NCBI GenBank assembly: GCA_905215805.1
Contig: CAJMRL010000007.1
Span: 1-64,000, forward strand
Length of the DNA: 64,000 nt
Source: an uncultured bacterium
Lineage (GTDB): Bacteria > Bacillota > Clostridia > UBA1381
Reading direction: 5' to 3'
This document shows positions 7,699-15,521 of the stretch, in pieces. How positions within the stretch are numbered: the stretch's first letter is position 1; every line of letters begins with the position of its first letter. Both the position numbers and the translations under genes were made by a program. Under the pieces are notes generated by a model. That model did no database searches. It was not told the origin of the DNA and was given only the letters and a program-made list of their open reading frames with translations.

Positions 7699-7730
7699 GC
7701 GGATTTTTCATAAAAATATTGCCGATAAAT

Positions 7731-7759
7731 TTGACATATTCTTAAAAATGATATATAAT
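7731..7759 (+). promoter_or_regulatory. Consensus promoter of the folate operon
   Basis: TTGACA (7731-7736), 17-base spacer, TATAAT (7754-7759), 31 bases before the folC start. It begins 40 bases beyond the IS end, so the insertion left it intact. Confidence 0.85.
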
Positions 7760-7790
7760 TAGTAAAGACTGTTTTTTAGGAAGTGCAAAT

Positions 7791-9059
7791 ATGAATTATT
7801 TAGAGGCATATGAATACATACAATCACTGACTTGCAGAGGCATAATGCCCGGATTAGAGGTTATGTCCGTTCTTTGTGATGCCTTGGGAAATCCACAGAA
7901 AAATCTTAAAATAATACACATAGCGGGAACAAACGGAAAAGGTTCTGTCGGAGCCTTTATTTCTAATATTTTTATGTGCGCCGGTTTTTCTGTCGGACGG
8001 TATGTATCTCCGGCTGTTGAAAATCCCCGTGAAATTATACAATTCAACGGCAGCTACATATCAGAATCAGAATACGCCGAATGCACGGATATAGTAAAAA
8101 GAGCATGTGAGAAAATTTCCGCACTTGGTATGTTCCCTACCTCATTTGAATTTGAAACTGCCATGGCATTTGTGTTTTTCTATAAGAAAAAATGCAGCTA
8201 TTGTGTAATCGAATGCGGTCTTGGAGGATTACTTGACGCTACAAATATCATCAATACTCCTGAAGCAGCGGTGATCACTTCTATAGGAATGGATCATTCA
8301 GTATATCTTGGAAATAATATTTCGGAAATTGCTTTAAATAAATCCGGAATCATAAAGGAAAACAGTCTTGTTTTTTCCGCTCATCAGAAGAAAGAGGCGG
8401 CAAATGTTATTTCCAAAATATGCAGCGAAAAACAAGCAGATCTTTCTATATGCTCAAAGCCCGAAATCCTTATTTCAGATATAAGCAAAACATGCTTTAA
8501 TTATAAGGATTTTAAGGATCTGGAAATAAAGCTTTGCGGTGCTTTTCAGCCTGATAACGCAGTGTTGGCTTTAGAATGCTGCACAAAACTTGGAATTGAT
8601 GAACGCTTTATACGGACGGGTCTCAAGAATACCGTTTGGAGATACAGATTTGAAATTACAGAAAATAACCCCTATTGGATTTATGACGGAGCGCACAATC
8701 CGGACGCCGCGTACTCTCTTAGGCGTTCATTGGATGAATACTTCCCAAATAAAAGGCTTATATTTATTATCGGAGTTTTTAAAGATAAAGACTATGATAC
8801 AATTTTAAGCATTACTGCCCCATATGCCTATAAAATCTTTACTGTCACTCCTGCTTCAAAAAGGGGGCTGGATAGTGCAATTCTTGCGGATAAGGCAAGA
8901 AAATATTGTAATAACGTTATTGATGCAAAAAACACGCATACCGCTGCAGCTCTTTGCTCCCAGGAAATCTGTGATGCTGTCATTATATTCGGCTCACTGT
9001 CATTTCTTAAAAACATAAAAAAGGAAAGATCAAATGGAAAGATGCAAAAAAATATATGA
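7791..9059 (+). CDS. folC: Bifunctional folylpolyglutamate synthase/dihydrofolate synthase
   Basis: Mur-ligase-like ATP enzyme that joins glutamate to dihydropteroate and extends the polyglutamate tail of folates. The 422-residue length is normal. It has the P-loop GTNGKGSVGAF (about residues 45-55), YVSPAVENPREIIQFNG, ECGLGGLLDATN with the metal and carbamate-lysine region, and the C-terminal IYDGAHNPDA motif near 300. First gene of a tight folate operon; its 3' end overlaps the HD gene by 26 bases. AGGAAG lies 9 bases before the ATG. Confidence 0.93.
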   Translation: MNYLEAYEYIQSLTCRGIMPGLEVMSVLCDALGNPQKNLKIIHIAGTNGKGSVGAFISNIFMCAGFSVGRYVSPAVENPREIIQFNGSYISESEYAECTDIVKRACEKISALGMFPTSFEFETAMAFVFFYKKKCSYCVIECGLGGLLDATNIINTPEAAVITSIGMDHSVYLGNNISEIALNKSGIIKENSLVFSAHQKKEAANVISKICSEKQADLSICSKPEILISDISKTCFNYKDFKDLEIKLCGAFQPDNAVLALECCTKLGIDERFIRTGLKNTVWRYRFEITENNPYWIYDGAHNPDAAYSLRRSLDEYFPNKRLIFIIGVFKDKDYDTILSITAPYAYKIFTVTPASKRGLDSAILADKARKYCNNVIDAKNTHTAAALCSQEICDAVIIFGSLSFLKNIKKERSNGKMQKNI

Positions 9060-9504
9060 ACATCCTTTATTTCAAGATTCTATGACCAGAATAGATAACG
9101 CTGAAAAAGACCGCATATTCTGTCTTCATGGTATCCCCCACTCCCTCGATACCGCCCGAATAGGATATATTATGATATTGGAAGGCGGATATAACATATC
9201 AAAAGAATTGTTTTATGCCGCCGCCTTACTTCATGACAGCGGTCGTTATAATCCGATTCTTGAGGATCATGCCGAAGCAGGAGCAATAAATGCGGAGCTT
9301 ATCATGCCGGACTGCGGCTTTTCTGCTTATGAGACAGCCGAGGTTGCAAATGCTATACGCGCACATAGAGATAATAGCTCAAAAACTGTATTCGGAGAAA
9401 TATTATACAAAGCAGATAAACAATCAAGGCTGTGCTTTGACTGCAAGGCACAGGAACAATGCTACTGGTCTGATGAAAAAAGAAACAAGGAGATTCATAT
9501 TTAA
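9034..9504 (+). CDS. HD-domain hydrolase in folate operon
   Basis: A 156-residue HD-superfamily metal phosphohydrolase: HGIPHSLD (H36), the LLHDSGR HD pair at residues 67-68, DHAEAGA around 78, and a later AIRAHRD, in the order expected for the metal ligands. Two cysteine pairs near the C terminus (CFDCKAQEQC) could bind a metal. The start lies inside folC after AAGGAAAG; the stop TAA overlaps the folP start. HD proteins of this type recur in clostridial folate operons. A role in pterin phosphate removal would suit the position, but is inference; the substrate is unknown. Confidence 0.8.
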   Translation: MERCKKIYEHPLFQDSMTRIDNAEKDRIFCLHGIPHSLDTARIGYIMILEGGYNISKELFYAAALLHDSGRYNPILEDHAEAGAINAELIMPDCGFSAYETAEVANAIRAHRDNSSKTVFGEILYKADKQSRLCFDCKAQEQCYWSDEKRNKEIHI

Positions 9505-10304
9505 TGGTTATAGGAAATAAAATTTTTGAAAATAACACATATATAATGGGAATATTAAATGTAACCCCCGATTCATTTTCTGACGGAGGAAAATGGAACA
9601 CTCTCGACTCTGCCTTAAAGCATGCAGAACAAATGATTGAAGAAGGCGCGGATATTATTGATATAGGCGGAGAATCAACGCGTCCACAATATACACAAAT
9701 TTCCGACGACGAGGAAATAAACCGTATCATACCGGTTATTGAAGCTGTCACTTCAAATTTTGACGTTCCTGTTTCAGTTGATACTTATAAAAGCAGGGTC
9801 GCCGATGCCGCGCTCTCATCCGGTGCGGTGCTGATAAATGATATTTGGGGATTTAAATATGACAAAAAAATGGCTGATGTATGCAAAAAATACGATGCTT
9901 CATGCTGTCTTATGCACAACCGCCCCAAAGCAGTATATAATGATTTTTTTGAAGATGTTATAAGCGATCTTAAAGACAGCATAGCCATAGCTGAAAATGC
10001 CGGAATAGAGCATGAAAAAATATGTATTGACCCCGGAATAGGCTTTGCAAAAAGCCTCGAACAAAATTTGAAACTGACTCAAAACGTAGATATACTTGAT
10101 AAGCTTGGTTTCCCAATTCTTCTCGGTACTTCAAGAAAATCAATGATCGGTCTTACTCTTGATTTGCCATCGGATCAAAGATTAGAGGGAACTCTCGTCA
10201 CAAGCGTTATTGCCGCGCAAAAGCATTGCTTGTTTGTACGCGTACACGATGTCAAGGAAAATTACCGCGCGATAAAAATGACTCGCGCATTAATGAATGT
10301 ATAA
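9504..10304 (+). CDS. folP: Dihydropteroate synthase
   Basis: Condenses 6-hydroxymethyl-dihydropterin diphosphate with p-aminobenzoate; the sulfonamide target. The 266-residue TIM-barrel protein shows both family signatures, IMGILNVTPDSFSDGG (residues about 13-28) and DIIDIGGESTRP (about 51-62), plus ICIDPGIGFAK and LLGTSRKSMIG. The start ATG overlaps the HD stop (TAATG) with AAGGAG 11 bases upstream, indicating translational coupling. Full length, no unusual residue seen in the motifs. Confidence 0.95.
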   Translation: MVIGNKIFENNTYIMGILNVTPDSFSDGGKWNTLDSALKHAEQMIEEGADIIDIGGESTRPQYTQISDDEEINRIIPVIEAVTSNFDVPVSVDTYKSRVADAALSSGAVLINDIWGFKYDKKMADVCKKYDASCCLMHNRPKAVYNDFFEDVISDLKDSIAIAENAGIEHEKICIDPGIGFAKSLEQNLKLTQNVDILDKLGFPILLGTSRKSMIGLTLDLPSDQRLEGTLVTSVIAAQKHCLFVRVHDVKENYRAIKMTRALMNV

Positions 10305-10316
10305 GGAAGTTTTAAA

Positions 10317-11141
10317 ATGGATCATATTATTATCGAAAACCTTGTAATTTTTGCCGGTCATGGCGTCTTTCCGGAAGAACGGGCACTCGGCCAGAAATTT
10401 GTACTCTCCGGAAAGCTGTATGTTGACCTGCATCCTGCCGGAATAAGCGATGATCTGCATAAAACCGTCGATTACGGAAAAATATGCAATTGGATAACTG
10501 AATTTACAAAGGCACATCCATGCAAGCTTATTGAAGCAGCAGTAGAACAAATCGCCTCAGGAATACTTATGCAGTATCCTATTATAAATAAAGTCAGTCT
10601 GACACTAAAAAAGCCTTGGGCACCGATAGGTCTTCCGGTTGACTGTGCGGGAGTTTCTATTACCCGCTGCCGACATACAGTCTATTTATCGGTCGGTTCA
10701 AATATTGGTGATAAGAATCACTTTCTTGATTTTGCATTAGCAGAGCTTGACAAAGATGAAAAAATTAACGTCACAAAGGTTTCGGATTATATCGTTACAG
10801 AACCATACGGCTATACAAATCAAGATAAATTTCTTAATGCAGCTGTTGAAATAAAAACAATATATTCCCCGGACGAGCTTCTTTGCAAAATACATAAAAT
10901 TGAACAAGAAGCCGGAAGAGTACGCGAAATTCATTGGGGTCCGCGTACTCTTGACATTGATATCATTCTTTATGATGAGCTTATTATGAATACCCCTGAA
11001 CTTACTATACCGCATATAGAGGCAGCCAAACGCCTTTTTGTGTTGGAACCGCTAAATCAAATAGCACCATATGCATATCACCCAATAAAAAAGAAATATA
11101 TTTTTGAGCTTTACGAGCAAATAAGCAACATAAAAAGATAG
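10317..11141 (+). CDS. folBK: Dihydroneopterin aldolase / HPPK fusion
   Basis: Bifunctional protein of 274 residues. Residues 1-118 are dihydroneopterin aldolase (IIENLVIFAGHGVFPEERALGQKF; catalytic lysine region SLTLKKPWAP). From about 120, VYLSVGSNIGDK begins 6-hydroxymethyl-dihydropterin pyrophosphokinase, with EPYGYTNQDKFLNAAVEI and GPRTLDIDIILYD. Together they make the pterin diphosphate used by FolP. It ends the folate operon, 12 bases after folP. No GTP cyclohydrolase (folE) gene lies beside it, so pterin supply must be encoded elsewhere. Confidence 0.94.
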   Translation: MDHIIIENLVIFAGHGVFPEERALGQKFVLSGKLYVDLHPAGISDDLHKTVDYGKICNWITEFTKAHPCKLIEAAVEQIASGILMQYPIINKVSLTLKKPWAPIGLPVDCAGVSITRCRHTVYLSVGSNIGDKNHFLDFALAELDKDEKINVTKVSDYIVTEPYGYTNQDKFLNAAVEIKTIYSPDELLCKIHKIEQEAGRVREIHWGPRTLDIDIILYDELIMNTPELTIPHIEAAKRLFVLEPLNQIAPYAYHPIKKKYIFELYEQISNIKR

Positions 11142-11278
11142 ATGTATAATAAAGTCAATATTATAAAAAAAATTAAATATAAATGTCAATACCACAAAAG
11201 AAAATATAATTTTTTTATGATATAATGTAGTTGAGCTAAGACAAAACACACCATTAAATGATAACAAAACAATAGTAT

Positions 11279-11302
11279 ATGATAAATTTCTGTATTTATC
11301 AT
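11279..11302. promoter_or_regulatory. Operator-like palindrome before uxuB
   Basis: ATGATAAAT and ATTTATCAT, perfect 9-bp arms with a 6-base centre, 25 bases before the uxuB start and downstream of a TATAAT at 11221-11226. A LacI- or GntR-type uronate regulator would bind such a dyad, but the regulator is not in the window. Confidence 0.35.
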
Positions 11303-11327
11303 TATAAATTTTCAGGAGGCAAATTAA

Positions 11328-12911
11328 ATGAAACTGAAGCTAACAGACATTGCTGACAATGAATTTTGGCTCAATAACGATATCATTCCGCCAAAATTTA
11401 ATATAAATGATATGAAAACCGAAACTTATAAAAATCCCGAATGGGTACATTTTGGTTCGGGAAATATTTTTCGAGGTTTTATAGGTTCAATTATACAAAG
11501 GCTTTTAAATGCCGGAGAAATGAAAACAGGTATAATTGCGGTAGAAACCTTTGATTTTGAGATTATAGATAAAATCTACAAGCCATACGATAATCTTACT
11601 TTAAATATTCTTTTAGATAAAAATTCCGGTACAAGAAAAGAAATTCTTGCCGGCATAGCCGATGGAGTGAAAAGCTGTGAATATGAAAAGCTTTGTACCA
11701 TATTTGAAAAGCCATCGCTTAAAATGGCAAGCTATACTATCACCGAAAAAGGATATGCAATAAAAAAGGCTGACGGAGATTATACAGATATAGTAAAATG
11801 TGATATTGAAAATGGTCCTGTCAAACCCATACATGCCATGAGTATAACAACATCACTGTTATATCACCGTTATAAAAACGGCGCATTTCCTGTTGCAATA
11901 GTGAGCATGGATAACTGTTCACATAATGGAGAAAAACTTCAGGCAAGCGTTATGACTATAGCGGAAGAATGGATACAACATAAAAAAGTTGATTCGGAGT
12001 TTTTAGACTATCTTAAAACTAAGGTCAGCTTTCCATGGAGTATGATCGACAAAATAACTCCAAGACCTTCTGATAAGATAAAAGATAAAATAAATACACT
12101 GGGAATAGAGGATATGGATCCGGTAATCACATCAAAGGGTACATATATAGCTCCGTTTGTAAATGCAGAAGTTCCTGAATATCTCGTTGTAGAGGACAAT
12201 TTCCCAAACGGAAGACCTCCTCTCGAAGATGCCGGAGTGTACATGACCACCAGAGATATTGTAAATAAATCTGAAACTATGAAGGTAACTTCCTGTCTGA
12301 ATCCGCTTCACACTGCACTTGCTGTGTACGGCTGTTTGCTCGGCTATACAAAAATATGCGATGAGATGAAAGACGCCGATTTGGTTAGACTTGTAAAACA
12401 AATAGCAAATGAAGGAATGAAGGTTGTTATAAACCCTGAGATAATCGACCCTCAAAAATTCGTAAATGAAGTAATAAACGACAGGCTTCCAAATCCTAAT
12501 ATTCCTGATTCTCCTCAAAGAATCGCTACAGATACCTCTCAGAAAGTGGGAATAAGATACGGCGAAACTATAAAAGCATATATGTCAGCTCCTGACCTGA
12601 ATACAGCGGATATGACTGCTATTCCGATTGCGATAGCAGGCTGGCTCCGATATATTGTAGGCGTTGATGATGACGGAAAACGGTTTGAAAGAAGCTCTGA
12701 CCCAATGCTTGACTATTTGACAAAAAAATTTGATGGTATAACTTTAGGTAATCCAGCGAGTGCCTTAGGAAAACTTAATGACATTCTTTCAGATAAAAAG
12801 CTCTTTGGTGTAAATCTTTACAATGCCGGTATAGGAGAAAAAATAGAAAACTATTTTTACAAGATGCTGGAAGGCAAAGGAGCGATAAGAAAGCTGCTCC
12901 AATCTATATAA
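11328..12911 (+). CDS. uxuB: Fructuronate reductase (mannitol dehydrogenase family)
   Basis: NAD-dependent long-chain polyol dehydrogenase that interconverts D-fructuronate and D-mannonate in glucuronate breakdown. The 527-residue protein has VHFGSGNIFRGFI near residues 41-53, the nucleotide-binding start, and the conserved NCSHNGEKL catalytic region near 196-204. It is paired with uxuA 26 bases downstream. GGAGG precedes the ATG by 9 bases. The neighbour settles the choice over mannitol or altronate dehydrogenase. Confidence 0.88.
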   Translation: MKLKLTDIADNEFWLNNDIIPPKFNINDMKTETYKNPEWVHFGSGNIFRGFIGSIIQRLLNAGEMKTGIIAVETFDFEIIDKIYKPYDNLTLNILLDKNSGTRKEILAGIADGVKSCEYEKLCTIFEKPSLKMASYTITEKGYAIKKADGDYTDIVKCDIENGPVKPIHAMSITTSLLYHRYKNGAFPVAIVSMDNCSHNGEKLQASVMTIAEEWIQHKKVDSEFLDYLKTKVSFPWSMIDKITPRPSDKIKDKINTLGIEDMDPVITSKGTYIAPFVNAEVPEYLVVEDNFPNGRPPLEDAGVYMTTRDIVNKSETMKVTSCLNPLHTALAVYGCLLGYTKICDEMKDADLVRLVKQIANEGMKVVINPEIIDPQKFVNEVINDRLPNPNIPDSPQRIATDTSQKVGIRYGETIKAYMSAPDLNTADMTAIPIAIAGWLRYIVGVDDDGKRFERSSDPMLDYLTKKFDGITLGNPASALGKLNDILSDKKLFGVNLYNAGIGEKIENYFYKMLEGKGAIRKLLQSI

Positions 12912-12937
12912 AATTATTTAATCGGAGGAATAGACGT

Positions 12938-14002
12938 ATGAAAATGACGATGCGCTATTATGGCAAAGACTATGACAGTGTTACTCTTGAACAATTAAGA
13001 CAGATACGTTATGTAGAAGGTCTCATAAGCACTTTATATTATAAACAGGCAGGCGAACTGTGGACACGCGGTGAAATACAAGCTCTGAAAAAGGAAATTG
13101 AAGACGGCGGAATGGAACTTTCCGGCATAGAAAGTGTAAATATCCATGATTCCATCAAAATCGGTTCTGATGACAGGGATATGTATATTGAAAATTATAT
13201 ACAGACATTAACCAATCTCGGTGAAGAGGGAATTGACCTTGTCTGCTACAATTTTATGCCGGTATTTGACTGGACCAGAAGTGATCTTGCTAAGCCCCGT
13301 CCTGATGGATCAACAGTCCTTGCATATGATCAGGAACAAATAGATAAAATAGATCCTCTTCATATTTTTGAAGATATGGAGAAAAACTCAAATGGCTTTA
13401 TCCTCCCCGGCTGGGAACCGGAAAGAATGTCTGCTATAAAACAGCTTTTTGAAGCATATGCTGATGTTGACGCAGAAAAATTGTTTAACAATTTAATATA
13501 TTTCCTTAAAGCTATAATGCCTGTATGTGAAAAATACGGAATAAAAATGGCAATACACCCCGATGATCCATCATGGAGCGTATTCGGATTGGCAAGAATA
13601 ATTACTTCAAAAGAGAATCTTCTCAGAATGACAGAGGCTGTTCCCAGCGTATATAACGGTGTTACTCTCTGTACGGGTTCTCTTGGCTCTAATCCCGACA
13701 ACGACATTGTGGATATTATTCATGCTCTAAAGGGTAGAATTCACTTTGCCCATATAAGAAATATAAAGCATACGTCCCCCGGTAAATTTGAAGAAGCCGC
13801 TCATTTAAGCGCTGACGGAAGTCTTGATCTTGCAGCAATCGTCAAAGCTCTTTATGAGGACGGATTTGACGGAGTTATCCGTCCTGATCATGGAAGAATG
13901 ATTTGGGGAGAAAAAGCAATGCCCGGATACGGATTATATGACAGAGCTTTAGGAGCTGCATACATATGCGGTCTATGGGAAATGCTCGATAAATCTAAAT
14001 AA
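12938..14002 (+). CDS. uxuA: Mannonate dehydratase
   Basis: Xylose-isomerase-like TIM-barrel enzyme that dehydrates D-mannonate to 2-keto-3-deoxygluconate. The 354-residue protein has the family features VCYNFMPVFDWTRSDL (about 100-115), KMAIHPDDP (about 205), TLCTGSLGSNPDNDI (about 245), FAHIRNIKH and IRPDHGRMIWGE, containing the metal-binding His, Cys and Asp residues. It follows uxuB in one operon. KdgK and KdgA for the last steps are not in the window. Confidence 0.95.
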   Translation: MKMTMRYYGKDYDSVTLEQLRQIRYVEGLISTLYYKQAGELWTRGEIQALKKEIEDGGMELSGIESVNIHDSIKIGSDDRDMYIENYIQTLTNLGEEGIDLVCYNFMPVFDWTRSDLAKPRPDGSTVLAYDQEQIDKIDPLHIFEDMEKNSNGFILPGWEPERMSAIKQLFEAYADVDAEKLFNNLIYFLKAIMPVCEKYGIKMAIHPDDPSWSVFGLARIITSKENLLRMTEAVPSVYNGVTLCTGSLGSNPDNDIVDIIHALKGRIHFAHIRNIKHTSPGKFEEAAHLSADGSLDLAAIVKALYEDGFDGVIRPDHGRMIWGEKAMPGYGLYDRALGAAYICGLWEMLDKSK

Positions 14003-14011
14003 ATATCACAA

Positions 14012-14037
14012 AACGGCGGGACTCATATCTCGCCGTT
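14012..14037. terminator. Hairpin between uxuA and the Crp/Fnr gene
   Basis: AACGGCG (14012-14018) pairs with CGCCGTT (14031-14037). The right part codes for the last residues of the convergent regulator gene. No strong U tract on the plus side. Confidence 0.45.
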
Positions 14038-14691
14038 CTCTATCAAATGAAAGATATTTTTATTATACTCCAATAACCCGTCTTTCTTCATTTTCGATAA
14101 CTCACTGCACATTGCGCTCCGGTCCACACTAAGATAATCAGCAAGCTGCTGCCTGTTAAACGGGATCTCAATAATACGGCTGCCTGTCTGTTTAACACAT
14201 TCCGAAAAATAAGACATTAATCTGCCTCTTATTGATTTTGCAGATGTATGCAATATCCTGCGTGAAAGCTGGAGATTTTTATGCGCTGATATCCAAAGCA
14301 AATTTTTTATAATCATATTATGATACCTGCATGAATTTTTACACACATGAAATATTTTTTCAATATTAAAAAATAGTACTTCCGTTTTATCATCCGCAAC
14401 AGCATTTACCATCATAGGTTCCCCTTCTATACACGCATAGGTTTCTCCGAATATATGTCCAGGCTCTATACGATTAAGAATACTTTTGTTTCCCCATAAA
14501 TCATCATTTTCTATAATAACGCTCCCGCAAAGAGGCATACCGATATTATTTATTACTTCTCCGACATGATAAATAACCTCACCTTTTTCATATTTTTTTG
14601 TATATGCCCCCATACAATCCAATAACTTCTGCACTTCATCCTTAGCTATTCCATAAAAAAGCTTAGTTTGCATAAAAAACTCAAAATTCAT
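14023..14691 (-). CDS. Crp/Fnr-family transcriptional regulator (HcpR-like)
   Basis: DNA-binding regulator of 222 residues: cyclic-nucleotide-type beta-barrel (about 10-125, with EKGEVIYHVGEVINNIGMPLCG), dimer helix, and a C-terminal winged helix with RQQLADYLSVDRSAMCSELSKMKKDGL at about 180-206. Divergent from the hybrid-cluster operon, a frequent arrangement of HcpR, the Crp/Fnr regulator of nitrosative stress in anaerobes. No Fnr-type N-terminal cysteine cluster is visible. GGAGAAATATT precedes the ATG. The perfect palindrome 17 bases upstream of its start suggests autoregulation as well. Confidence 0.85.
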   Translation of the reverse strand: MNFEFFMQTKLFYGIAKDEVQKLLDCMGAYTKKYEKGEVIYHVGEVINNIGMPLCGSVIIENDDLWGNKSILNRIEPGHIFGETYACIEGEPMMVNAVADDKTEVLFFNIEKIFHVCKNSCRYHNMIIKNLLWISAHKNLQLSRRILHTSAKSIRGRLMSYFSECVKQTGSRIIEIPFNRQQLADYLSVDRSAMCSELSKMKKDGLLEYNKNIFHLIENGEI

Positions 14692-14707
14692 AATATTTCT
14701 CCATTTT

Positions 14708-14750
14708 TGTTGTTATAACAACAGACTTATTATATATATTATATTATAAT
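14708..14750 (+). promoter_or_regulatory. Crp/Fnr-type palindrome and -10 box of the hcp operon
   Basis: Perfect 16-base palindrome TGTTGTTATAACAACA at 14708-14723, and TATAAT at 14745-14750. The palindrome centre (14715.5) would be near -41.5 for a start site about 7 bases after the -10 box, the classic position for activation by a Crp/Fnr protein. There is no good -35 box, as expected for an activated promoter. Confidence 0.65.
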
Positions 14751-14791
14751 CTACGTGTAAAGTCAAGATATACAAAACACGGAGGTTTTTT

Positions 14792-15505
14792 ATGATAAGA
14801 AAAATAATCAATATCGATAAAAATAAATGTAACGGCTGCGGTTTATGCGCGCAAGCCTGTCATGAAGGAGCCATCGGAATGATCGACGGAAAAGCTCAGC
14901 TCCTCAGAGATGATTACTGTGACGGACTTGGCGATTGTCTTCCCGTATGCCCTACCGGAGCAATTACTTTTATAGAACGCGAAGCCGCTGCATACGATGA
15001 AGCCGCGGTTATGAAAAATAAGCAGAATCATTTGCACACAAGCAACACAGCCTTGCCTTGCGGCTGTCCGGGATCACAATCCAAAACAATTACTCATAAA
15101 AACAACAGCTTTAACAGCAGTCCTTCTGTCGGAAGATCTGTAAACAGACTTAATCAATGGCCTGTACAAATTAAACTTGTACCTGTTAATGCACCTTATT
15201 TTGATGGAGCTAAGCTGCTCATAGCTGCTGATTGTACAGCATACGCGTATGCTAATTTTCACGAGGATTTTATAAAGGGACATATTACACTGGTTGGCTG
15301 TCCCAAATTAGATAATATCGATTATTCTGAAAAACTTACAGAAATCATACAAAATAACAATATACAAAGTGTTAAAATTGTACGCATGGAAGTTCCGTGC
15401 TGCGGAGGATTGGAAAATGCGGCAAAAACAGCTTTAAAAAACAGCGGTAAATTTATTCCCTGGCAGGTAGTTACTATATCTACAGATGGAAATATAATAG
15501 ATTAA
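14792..15505 (+). CDS. Two-cluster 4Fe-4S ferredoxin-like protein
   Basis: Iron-sulfur protein of 237 residues, probably passing electrons to the hybrid-cluster protein. The N terminus has two 4Fe-4S motifs, CNGCGLCAQACHEGA (residues about 11-25) and CDGLGDCLPVCPTGA (about 45-59; the first spacing is altered by one extra residue). The C-terminal half (about 125-235) has CGCP, AADCTAYA, VGCPKLD and VPCCGG cysteine motifs and looks like a second redox domain. It lies 16 bases before hcp, a conserved pairing in Clostridia. Cytosolic; no signal peptide. Confidence 0.85.
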   Translation: MIRKIINIDKNKCNGCGLCAQACHEGAIGMIDGKAQLLRDDYCDGLGDCLPVCPTGAITFIEREAAAYDEAAVMKNKQNHLHTSNTALPCGCPGSQSKTITHKNNSFNSSPSVGRSVNRLNQWPVQIKLVPVNAPYFDGAKLLIAADCTAYAYANFHEDFIKGHITLVGCPKLDNIDYSEKLTEIIQNNNIQSVKIVRMEVPCCGGLENAAKTALKNSGKFIPWQVVTISTDGNIID

Positions 15506-15521
15506 TTGAGGAGGATTTTAT

